A stretch of 28,737 nt of DNA from Mesotaenium endlicherianum. Its lineage: Eukaryota; Streptophyta; Zygnematophyceae; Zygnematales; Mesotaeniaceae. The notes beneath the pieces are model-generated. The model did not search any database. It had not been told where the DNA came from and worked only from the letters and a program-made list of their open reading frames with translations. The stretch covers positions 226,117-254,853 of the forward strand of contig WELA01012483.1 in the NCBI GenBank assembly GCA_009602735.1. Reading direction: 5' to 3'. Below are positions 9,623-18,098 of this stretch, piece after piece. The number at the start of each line of letters is the position of its first letter. Position 1 is the first letter of the stretch. The position numbers and the translations under genes were made by a program.

Positions 9623-11001
9623 TGGAAGCGAATCAATTTTGCTGAGGCTGGTCTCGGCTTAGTCCTACCACCACCTCTTCCATAGCCGCCTTGAGAGAAA
9701 CCACCTCTACCTCTAGACTGTATAGCATTATACCCATACTCATATTCTTCACCCTGATCATCCTCAGCCTGGTCTCCTTCAATTGCATTGTAGGAACCAT
9801 GGGGCTTTTTGACAATCGTAGACACCAAAGCATTACTCTAGCGCTGGTGATTGAACTGCTGCTGATCCCAGGCATCAGCGTCCTGGATCAAGTCAGCCAG
9901 TTTCTCATACTTTTTCTCAGCAAAATGACCAGAGACTTCGGATTTCTAGCCATACCTGAAGTATGCTATCCTATACCGTTCTGGCAAGTCTGGCTGCTTC
10001 ATCATGTTCTCCTGGAACTTTTGAGCAAACTCAGCAACTGAAGTGGTCTGCTTCAGTGTCAGGGAGGTTATTGCATAGATAGCTTTCTCCTGCTAATTGG
10101 GCACATCACACTTCTCATGCAGTTTCTCGACAAACTCTACTTAAGTAGGGTCACCGAGTTGCTGAGCATTACGCTCTTCTTTCCAATACAGCCACCAGTC
10201 TGCTGCAGTGCCTTTCAGTATAGCACCAGTGTGCCTGTCCTTCTCGTGATCTTGCAGTTCTGGGTAGTTCTCCAGCCACTGCTCAACATCCGCGAGAAAC
10301 TTGATCAGGTAATACTTTTTTTTTACCCTTAGGATCATAATCCTGGGGAGATTTCGGCTTGGGCTTACTAGGCCCTCTGCCATCACCACCCGTGGTTTAC
10401 GAACCCAGTTGGTCTCGGTCTCGCAGTAGAGACATTATGATTCGTTTGTTCTCCTGTTGGGCTGATACATGCTCGTCATTTGCGGTTGCATTTGCACGAA
10501 CAATGCTCCTAGATCTACATTCTGAGGTGGCAATCTAGCAAATGCAGCAGTAGCAGCGGCATCAACTCGCTGAGTAGTGTCCTCAACAGTCCCTCTCGCT
10601 CCTGCTGCAGCAATTCCTGCCGCATTCAGCCGGTCACGAATTTGACCGAGGGGTACATTGAGTTGTACAGCAGGAGGTGGGTTCAGAACATAGGCCCCTG
10701 CTGCCATAAGTTCTTCGACAGTGCGGTCGTCCGCTGGCTGTCCTTCCCTTCTTTCTGTATCTTCAGCAGCCTTTGCTAATCGTTCAACTTCTAATCAAGC
10801 TCTCTCCTCCTCAGCCTGCTGTGCTGCAACTGCAACAATAGCAGCTGCCTCATCTGCAGCCTCTCTAGCTACAGTATCTGCCACTGCTTCAGAATAGGTA
10901 CGGGTTCCCGCTACATGGCTCTCAGCCTGATTTTTGACATTCTCGTTATCTTGGTTCTCCATGTCTCGGGAGTTGCTAGTTTGAGACCTTGTCCTTACCA
11001 T
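9523..11001 (-). pseudogene. gag: Gag of element B, disrupted
   Basis: Structural protein of the Ty3-like element. It begins MVRTRSQTSN just after the primer site, with an Ala/Glu-rich N-terminus likely to form coiled coil. The capsid-like core follows at about 10360-9950 (LADVEQWLENYP, GTAADWWLYWKEE, then TSVAEFAQKFQENM), typical of Ty3 Gag. Next come a Gly/Arg-rich stretch (SRGRGGFSQGGYGRGGGR) and one zinc knuckle, FHCQQPGHFREQC, in which the first Cys is replaced by Arg. Damage: in-frame TGA at 10795-10797, TAA at 10435-10437, a frame change near 10370, and further stops within the core. The 3' end overlaps the protease frame by about 100 bases. Confidence 0.85.
9541..9547 (-). promoter_or_regulatory. 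Probable -1 frameshift site between gag and protease of element B
   Basis: On the minus strand the heptamer T TTA AAA lies in the gag frame (codons CCT TTA AAA), 15 bases before the gag stop at 9523-9525. A -1 slip enters the protease frame exactly. A weak 6-base stem (TCAGTA...TACTGA) follows 11 bases downstream. Confidence 0.55.
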
Positions 11002-11020
11002 ACAAAGAAGACTGTGATAA

Positions 11021-11034
11021 CTGCTTCGATACCA
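11021..11034 (-). promoter_or_regulatory. Primer-binding site of element B
   Basis: Minus strand TGGTATCGAAGCAG, one base after the 5' LTR end, is a diverged form of the initiator tRNA-Met site seen in elements A and D. Confidence 0.75.
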
Positions 11035-11035
11035 C

Positions 11036-11753
11036 TGAAATGAATCGACTTACTAAAAAGGCGATAAATAATTAATGAAGATCTTTATATCAGCAAGTAA
11101 TCTTTATAGTATTTTTTGTTAATTGATTAAACAGCAAAAGACAACACACTAGCAGTGGACAATACTCGTAAGTCAGATGGAAGTAAACTAGCATCAATAA
11201 TGCAATCAGTAAACTCACACATAAGCAAGGCTAGGAGACTGTGCATATCAATGGCTTCTCGCCTTGGATTTAGATCTCTCTCAGGTTGGTGTACAAGAGA
11301 GTTGGCCTCGTTTCCGAATGCCAAACTTGAGAGCAATCCTAGCATATGTACATGGAATGAGTTTATTGTTCAACGGCCAGTGCGATGGCACCGCCTACCC
11401 GGGAGTTAACCACGTTGGTAGGACCTCGGTTAACCAAATCCATCACCATCTCCCATCATCCCAAATCGCCATCCATCCTAAGGATGTCATCTGGCCATTC
11501 ATCTAGCACAACACACTTAGATGCATATCTAGGCAGTTTGTTGCTACCGAGTACGGAAGTCAGCTGGTTGTCAAAGAATGTGTCAGCAAGCTGACCTAAG
11601 TTGACTTCAGCCTGCTGCCCCCGGCTGAGTCATTAAACTGATTATTTTGTAAAGTCCAGTAGACTTTCTATTAACTAAAGTTCAACAGGCTGAACTTATT
11701 TAACTATTAACTTTAAATGAATATTATATCAACCAATATACTGATTCAATACA
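11036..11753 (-). repeat. Element B 5' LTR
   Basis: 718 bases from TGAAATGAATC to GATTCAATACA (plus strand). The same family forms the two LTR pieces of element F at 12738-12992 and 13055-13776. The core at 11383-11440 (with GGAGTTAACCAC and TGGTAGGAC) is shared with the LTR of element A. Confidence 0.9.
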
Positions 11754-12650
11754 CCAAATTAGCAGCTGCAGTAGCTGCTCCTTTTCTCAAACTGTGAGTT
11801 CCGAATTCTTCTATGTCTATGTCTGCTATTCCAAATATATCTTTGCACCATCCTCTTATTGTAGAGTAGGCATGAGCTTTGCCTGTAGGTCTGTCTAATC
11901 TATCTAATACTTGTATCACAGATCCTTGCTTTGGGTAGGCTGAAATTTCTGCTACCAGTCTGCAGAACATGTCTACAGGGCACCAAGTTTTCCCAGTTTG
12001 GAATAGGGAAGCTATTCTTCCTGCTTTCTTTTGATCATTTTTAGACTTAGGAATGAGGTTATGATTCGCAGATATTACTCCTTTTCCTTCAAATTGCAAG
12101 TGCTCTATTCTGATGCTACACATGTCTGAAAATCTCTGCAGGCCATGGTACATAAGGACAAGCACAGCAGCTTTCATTTCATAATTGATTTAGGAGGGGC
12201 TCCTGGGTATGCTACATTCTCTAGTATCAGACTTCTGCTTTCTAGTGCTAATGGCTGCATGACATGCTCAGGTCTGGGCAGTTGCCTGCTAGCTGCTTCC
12301 CTTAGAGTTTTGAGAGCTGTTGTACCTGTAGGACTCGGGTAGCTAAGCATGTCATGTACAGCATAGATAGTTGCACTAGTAAGACAGTACTTAGACCAAA
12401 ATACTCTCTCTTTAATGAGCCTAGTCATAAAGAGTGCACACACTTCAGTCTCGGCTGGCAAGTCTCTGAATTTATATTGCTCACAAAAGTTTTGAAACTG
12501 CTCCCAATATGGACTGTATGTCTGTAAAGTTCTTACAACCCTGCTTTGAAATACTGTCTCCCATCTCTCAGCTTGTAACAGCTGCAGCTTCTGGTTCCTG
12601 GCTATGATACTTCCTGCACATTCACAGGCTGACTAGCCTTACAGCTTGCA
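11754..12650 (-). pseudogene. Tyrosine recombinase of element E, truncated by element B
   Basis: DIRS-type elements integrate with a tyrosine recombinase instead of an integrase. On the minus strand the helical DNA-binding part runs from about 12600 (VVRTLQTYSPYWEQFQNF) to 12185. A one-base shift at about 12177-12184 then leads into the catalytic domain: YHGLQRFSDMCSIRIEHL with the first catalytic Arg (about 12133-12135), and GTHSLRKGAATAAAN with the box II His (11794-11796) and Arg (11785-11787). The gene is cut at 11754 by the LTR of element B: the last two residues of the open frame come from that LTR, and the catalytic Tyr should lie beyond B, outside the window. Phage-like integrases and Cryptons share these boxes, but the neighbouring reverse transcriptase makes DIRS/Ngaro/PAT type the better reading. 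Confidence 0.85.
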
Positions 12651-12732
12651 TCTCACAAAAGGGTTATTCCCTTTTTTCCAAACGCATCTAGATCAGTCCC
12701 GGGTACTTGACACTCTGTGCTATAGCCCAGGT

Positions 12733-12737
12733 AGTGA
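12733..12737. repeat. Possible target-site duplication of element F, left (AGTGA)
   Basis: AGTGA precedes the LTR piece at 12738. AGTAA follows the LTR at 13777-13781, a four-of-five match, consistent with an old duplication. Confidence 0.5.
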
Positions 12738-13776
12738 TGAAATGAATCAACTTACCAAATAGGCGATTAACAATTAATAAAGATCTTTATATCAGCAAGT
12801 AATCTTTATGGTATTTTTCGTTAATTGGTTAAACGGCAAAGGACAACACATCTAGCAATGAATAATACTCGTAAGTCAAATGCGAGTAAACTAGCATCAA
12901 TAATGCAGATCAGTAAACTTATACATAAGCAAGATTAGAAGACAGTGCGTATCAATGGCTTCTCGCCTTGGATTCAGATCTCTCTCAGTAAGCTGATTTG
13001 CGCACATCACGCACATGGGCGTGCGCATATATGGGCAGAGGAGGAGAGAGAGGGTGAAATGAATCGACTTACCAAACAGGCGATTAACAATTAATAAAGA
13101 TCTTTATATCAGCAAGTAATCTTTATGGTATTTTCCGTTAACTGGTTTAACGGCAAAGGACAACACATCTAGCAGTGAATAATACTCGTAAGTCAAATGC
13201 GAGTAAACTAGCATCAATAATGCAGATCAGTAAACTTATACATAAGCAAGATTAGAAGACAGTGCGTATCAATGGCTTCTCGCCTTGGATTCAGATCTCT
13301 CTCAGTAAGCTGTACAAGAGAGTTAGCCTCGTTTCCGAATGCCGAACTCGAGAGCAATGCCTAGCATATGTACATGGAATGAGTTTACTGTTCAACGGCC
13401 AGTGCGATGGCACCGCCTACCCAGGAGTTAACCACGTTGGTAGGACCTCGGTTAACCAAATCCACCACCATCTCCCATCATCCCGAATAGCCATCCATCA
13501 TAGGGATGTCATCTGGCCATTCATCTAGCATATCATACTTAGATGCATATCGAGGCAGTTTGCTGCTACCGAGTACGGAAGTCAGCTGGCTGTCAAAGAA
13601 TGTGTCAGCAAGCAGACTTAAGTGGACTTCAGCCTGCTGCTTCCGGCTGAGTCATCAAACTGATATTAGATATAAAATCCAGCAGACTGATTATCAACTA
13701 GAGTTCAGCAGGCTGAACTTAATTGACTATTATATTTAAATGGATATTATATCTACTAATATACTGATTCATTACA
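12738..13776 (-). mobile_element. Element F: collapsed LTR pair of the B family
   Basis: A partial LTR (12738-about 12992), a spacer of about 62 bases and a complete LTR (13055-13776, 722 bases) of the same family as element B lie in tandem. The two LTR pieces share variants that distinguish them from the LTR of B. No primer site or coding sequence remains: the base pairs beside the complete LTR are purine-rich GAGAGAGAGGG. The spacer holds a 7-base inverted repeat (TGCGCAC...GTGCGCA). The flanks AGTGA/AGTAA suggest that the whole is one insertion reduced by deletion. It separates the RT and recombinase genes of element E. Confidence 0.75.
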
Positions 13777-15807
13777 AGTAAGCATCTTTGAATTATGGAA
13801 TCCAAATGCCTTCTCCTTGCCTCTTCTTCTCCTCATCTTGCAGACCTAGCATTAGATTTGGTTCCTAGCTAGCAGATGCCCAGATAGGAATGACTAGGGT
13901 ACAGACTGCAGAGCATTTTCTCACATGGTCTATGACCCTAGGAATCAACTGAGGAGGAGGAAAGGCGTAATTGTTTTCTTTTGACCAGTCAGCTGTAAAC
14001 GCATCTACAAATCTCAGTCATGGGGTAGAGGAGCTTTGCATTGAACCTGTGAACTTGCCCTGTTGCCTGGTGTGGCATATCTGTCCACACTGTGGGGTCC
14101 CCACTTCTTCTTCGGCTCCGTAAACTTTTCTGTCCTTAGTCATCTTTTTCGTTTGTCTTAGTCAAATATTCCAGGATCTGATTCTTTTCCTGAGGCATCC
14201 ATTCCACTTCCAAGGTAATATTCCACAATCTTATATTCTCAAATAATATCATAGCCAGAGTAAGAATATCCTCCTGTTCAGATCCTCGTCTAATAAGTTG
14301 TACTACTTTCTTACAGTCTATCTTGACCAATACATTTTTATTTCTGAAGAGATGCTTTCCTCTAGCTAGAGCAACCAATACTTACTCCAAATCTGCTAGC
14401 AAAGTGCCAGTCATAAAGGTCAAGAGGGGCTCACCATCCACTTCCCATATCAAACCAGCCTGTACTTCATCATAAGACATTCTCCAGAATCCAGGCTCCT
14501 TATCAGGGTCCTTCACAGAATTGACATTGACCACAAAGTCTGGTCCAGGGAGCCTGATGAAGGCTCCGTTAAAATTGCCAAAAATTATGCAGCCAGAATC
14601 TCAACTCATCTTTCACCTGTGTATTTAGTTTCAACTTGGATAGCCAATCTGCTTCAGTCTTCAACAAGGCAAACAGTCCCACAATCTCACCAGAAGCTAG
14701 CTTCATAGAAATGGCTTGACCAGCTACTGAAGCTAACATTTTAGCATGAATCCCATGTCCCGCAGTATCAACTTCTAGCATTGCATTTATACTGGACATC
14801 AACTTCTACTTCCTCTTTTCCTCGATGAACTGTTTCAGCTCAGTGGAGTCTATGACAAAACCTAGAAATTGCTGACTTCTCCTACACTCAAGCTGAGAGG
14901 TCTGTAACAATCGAGCATTTTAACAACCAGATAGCACTCTTTGCAATGTTTTAGCATGCTCTTCAGGACTCTGACAGATGAATAGCATATCATCTAGGTA
15001 AGGAATCATTTCAATGTCGTCACCTCTCCATGATCCTGCTAGTTCTTTGATCACTCTTGTAAAGACATAAGGAGCTGTGGCTAAACCAAAAGGTAAACTT
15101 GTATACACATAATATTGACCTTTCATACTGGAAGCCTAGATATTTGACAAACTCTTGATTCATGCTGATGTGGTGATAAGCTGACTTCAGGTCCAAGGCA
15201 AAGAAGAGATAATTTTTCTCAAGCAAATCTGCTAACTTCTGCAGCCCTTCATATTTGAAGGGTATCTTCTCCAAATGTTTGGTTAAGAATTCTCAAGTCC
15301 AATATCATTCTCAATTTTTTGCCTTCCTCAACATTCAACGGGGAGACACATACCGGTTTGTCTGGTAATGTCCACCTGACTGCAACGCCAGAGCCTAATA
15401 GCTCTTGAATCTCCTTTCTCACAAAATCAAGAAATTTCCTGACTCCACCGTGATTTCTCTTATCGTATCTTTCTGGCTTTCCCATTGCATTCCACTTCAA
15501 TTCATAAGTATACTTGATAGCAGATAGCACATAAGAGCTATTACACCAATGATTCTACCATGAAAATGCATTCCTCAATCTCACATCTATTTGCAAATTT
15601 GCCTCCAATTCGAGCAATTTTTGTTCAGCTCCATAGAGCGCATACATTTCCAAATTCAGGTTTGAAACGATCATTCACTGCATGCAAGAATATTCATCAG
15701 ATAGTATTCAGAAGAAGATCTTTCTTGATATACTTCACTAGCATTCTAGGAACTTTACAATATCCTCATGGTCCATTGAACTGACTGATTCTATTCCGAC
15801 AGCTATG
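13777..15807 (-). pseudogene. Reverse transcriptase-RNase H polyprotein of element E, multiply frameshifted
   Basis: This frame copies element RNA into DNA. Minus-strand order: an N-terminal region with YVLSAIKYTYELKWNAM (about 15545-15490); RT motifs VCVSPLNVEEGKKLRMILDL (15350-15300), FFALDLKSAYHHISM (15220-15170), SLPFGLATAPYVFTRVI (15100-15050) and the catalytic YLDD (15000-14989); the connection region GLFALLKTEADWLSKLKL (14680-14620); RNase H with FWRMSYDEVQAGLIWEVDGE (14490-14430), VLVKIDCKKVVQLIRRG and VEWMPQEKNQILEYLTK; then the DIRS-type C-terminal block FVDAFTADWSKENNYAFPPP and VCTLVIPIWASAS (14010-13870). At least four frame changes (near 15270, 15120, 14850 and 14380) and several stops break it. 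YLDD in place of the Y/FxDD with Ile/Val of Ty3 fits the family. Confidence 0.88.
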
Positions 15808-16826
15808 CTATCCCTGCCTAAACCGCTGCTGTTGCGGAGGACCTAGCAGAGGGAGACCTACTGGGGGAGGAAACTGAGGGTGTTGCATATATTGAGGCTG
15901 AGCGCGTGTTTCAGGCTTGCCATCATACTTCTTAGGTTGTGTGTATTCTGTTGATAGATGCCCAAGAAGACCACAGTTGAAGCAATATATAAGTCTACCA
16001 TCGCAAGTATAATTGCTCCCATTGGTAAATCTGGGAGGTCTATTTTCCTTGTACTCTTCTTCCTGCTTAGACTTAGCATCCTGGCATAGGGCATCGAGAT
16101 CCTCAGATTCCGGACTCTTGCCATTTTTTGCACATTTCTTTAATGCTTCATTGACAGCAGGCCATTGGTATTCCTCCGCCAGCCAGATCAAGCGTTTGCG
16201 GAATCCAATGGCTGACGGGATATCGGCGAGCTTTTTATCTGTGGCTTCATAGCTGCCTTCATTCACGACCTCCTGTGCTTGCATGGTGGATTCCCCGAGG
16301 TTGTTGATGTATTTTATTTGCATCTTGTTGCCTTCTGACATTTTGCTCATGCCAACTAGAACCTTCTCTTCCCACATTCTCTTGACTTCTTGTGCTAATT
16401 GGTCATGTTTTGTGTTAGTCTCCTGGATTGGCCTCTTGCCCTTCTCTTAGACATGCTCTTCTATCAAAAAACTCAAGACATGTACTACCTTGTCTAATTT
16501 CTCGCCGATATGGGAATCTCATGCTGTAACGCTCTTGCTGCTGTCACTTGGGACATGTCAAACAGCCTCTGGAAAGCGAGCTCTGTGAGTACTTTTTCCT
16601 GCACTAATCTCATAAGACTTTCCTTGTCATTATTGGCAGATAGCATGTCTAGACTGACCGCCGAGCTATCAGAGCCTTCGGATCTTTTGCCTTTATCATC
16701 TGTCAGAGTGACTTTGGTGGACTTGTCAGCAGGGGCTGCCATAGCTGCAGAGCTAGGCGACTGCTGGGATTGACTGGCTAATGCGGAAATATGCTGAAAA
16801 ACGCGTTGCTGTAGCTTGTTGGACAT
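15808..16826 (-). pseudogene. Gag-like protein of element E, frameshifted
   Basis: The ATG at 16824-16826 starts MSNKLQQRVFQHISALASQS. The first open stretch (110 residues) has a Ser/Ala/Lys-rich head and a probable helical part (DKESLMRLVQEKVLTELAFQ), ending at a stop at 16494-16496. Coding-like sequence continues in other frames (IRQGSTCLEFFDRR, then KGKRPIQETNTKHDQLAQE), so two frameshifts lie between about 16500 and 16430. The final stretch (16377-15808) includes FRKRLIWLAEEYQWPAVNEA and a zinc knuckle CFNCGLLGHLSTEY, where the last Cys has become Tyr, followed by a Pro/Gln-rich tail. The start codon lies inside the target duplication of element D, whose LTR begins one base upstream. Confidence 0.8.
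16822..16826. repeat. Target-site duplication of element D, left copy (GACAT)
   Basis: GACAT ends exactly where the LTR begins (TGTAGTGA at 16827) and recurs at 23507-23511. Confidence 0.97.
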
Positions 16827-17329
16827 TGTAGTGAAACAAATAGATCAAGTACTTAGTAAAACAGAATACTTTATCTATTCAAGACAAGGATCTTTGAACA
16901 CAAGTGGTAGCTTCTTGAAAGAGAGATGGCTTTTTGAAAGTTAATATATTTCTGGATTTTGGCAAGTACAAGAGTGATTCTCCAATGTCTTTCTATGTTC
17001 TAGCTCTTGTTTATATACTTGCTACATAAGTAATTTCTAGGAAGGTGTATGTTGATGTGTTGGCACCCAACACATCCCAAAACTTGCCACCTCTTTCTAG
17101 AATAATGTACACATGTCCTTTTGACCTAAAAATGGCACATTTGACTTTTGCCACATGGAGTTCTTCTAGGTCTTTCCTCTAACTTCGAAAATGCCTTGGA
17201 AGGTTCAAAGGACATGAACCAAGTTACTAGAGTACCTATTCACACTTGACTCCACACAATACTACTCCAAATATATTTGAAAACATTAAAATATATGCAA
17301 ACTAATATATAATAACTCAAATCACTACA
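16827..17329 (-). repeat. Element D 3' LTR
   Basis: 503 bases, same length as the 5' LTR. It has lost the AATAAA present on the minus strand in the 5' copy at 23047-23056: here the plus strand reads TTTATCTATT. Confidence 0.97.
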
Positions 17330-17339
17330 TCACCCCCCC
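17330..17339 (-). promoter_or_regulatory. Polypurine tract of element D
   Basis: On the minus strand GGGGGGGTGA abuts the 3' LTR. This is the expected priming site for plus-strand DNA. Confidence 0.75.
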
Positions 17340-18098
17340 GATAGAAAAAGCGACGTCTCGGCGCGTCAAGTCAGGTCTTACACATGTGGAGCAAACTAGT
17401 CAACAGTTTCAAGTCAGATGCCACACATGTGAAGAGGACTAGTCAAAGGCGCCAAGTCAGGTGCTACACATGTAAGGTAGACTAGGCAAGGTCGTAGGTG
17501 GTGTGACCTTATTGGCTAGCCTACTCCTTAATGATAAAGAAAATTGTACAAGTTGGCCCAGAATCTGCCACGAATTCAAAAATTCATAGCGGCCACATAA
17601 CAGCACCAAATCTAAAAATTTGAGTGCCAAACGGACCGCGTCAGAGAACTCTACCGGGTCACCAAATTTAAGAGCATTATAATTTCTGGAGTGTCGTTGA
17701 GAACTGAGAGGGTAGGCACTCCTCCAAATCTGTGCAGAAACTTCTGAAAATCATAAGTCCTTCTAAATTTCTCCAAATGCTGCAAACTAAGTGTCAAACT
17801 AGGCGTTGTAAGATGTTCTACCAGAGTCTTGAGTTTCAGAGCATTCCAAGTTCAGGGCAGGGCACAATGTCAGAAGGCATATTCTGCCCTAATAATGCTA
17901 GCAGCCTGACCCCCTTCTACTTAGAGCATCATATCTCTCTCACCAATGCTCCACATTGAGCAAACTTGGACTCTAAATGACCGGCTACTCATGGACTACA
18001 GCCAGGTAGAATTTCAGAATTTATTATGCAGAGACCTATCACCAATAGCAGTTTTAGTTTTCTGTCCCGAAACTGCGAGAAGAGAAGAGTGTCTAATG
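17340..18098 (-). other. 3' untranslated region of element D
   Basis: About 760 bases between the pol stop and the polypurine tract. It contains the triple 43-base repeat at 17367-17495 and no convincing ORF. Long 3' regions are common in chromoviruses and may hold structural or regulatory sequence. Confidence 0.7.
17367..17495. repeat. Three tandem 43-bp units
   Basis: Units start CAAGTCAG at 17367, 17410 and 17453 and each contains ACACATGT and GACTAG/AACTAG at the same spacing. They are diverged from each other, so the array is not a recent slip. Confidence 0.85.

Larger units (their letters stand above)
8762..11753 (-). mobile_element. Element B: 5' part of a Ty3-like LTR retrotransposon, truncated by C-left
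   Basis: Minus-strand element starting with a 718-base LTR (11036-11753), followed by a primer-binding site, a decayed gag (from 11001) and the protease region, which continues to 8762 where element C-left begins. Reverse transcriptase, integrase and the second LTR must lie beyond the left edge if they survive. At its 5' end B joins the recombinase gene of element E inside the codons after the conserved box II, so B inserted into E. Its target duplication cannot be checked because the other end is not in the window. Confidence 0.85.
11754..16826 (-). mobile_element. Element E: DIRS-type tyrosine-recombinase retrotransposon, body
   Basis: In transcription order on the minus strand: gag with a zinc knuckle (16826-15808), a reverse transcriptase-RNase H frame with the DIRS-specific C-terminal domain (15807-13777) and a tyrosine recombinase (12650-11754). 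This order and the recombinase are diagnostic of DIRS-like elements. The body is interrupted by element F (12738-13776), cut by B on one side, and separated from its 5' sequence (from 23512) by D. All three genes carry frameshifts and stops, so E is a dead, old copy. Its terminal repeats are not recognised: one end is outside the window, and the other must lie in 23512-26024. Confidence 0.85.
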
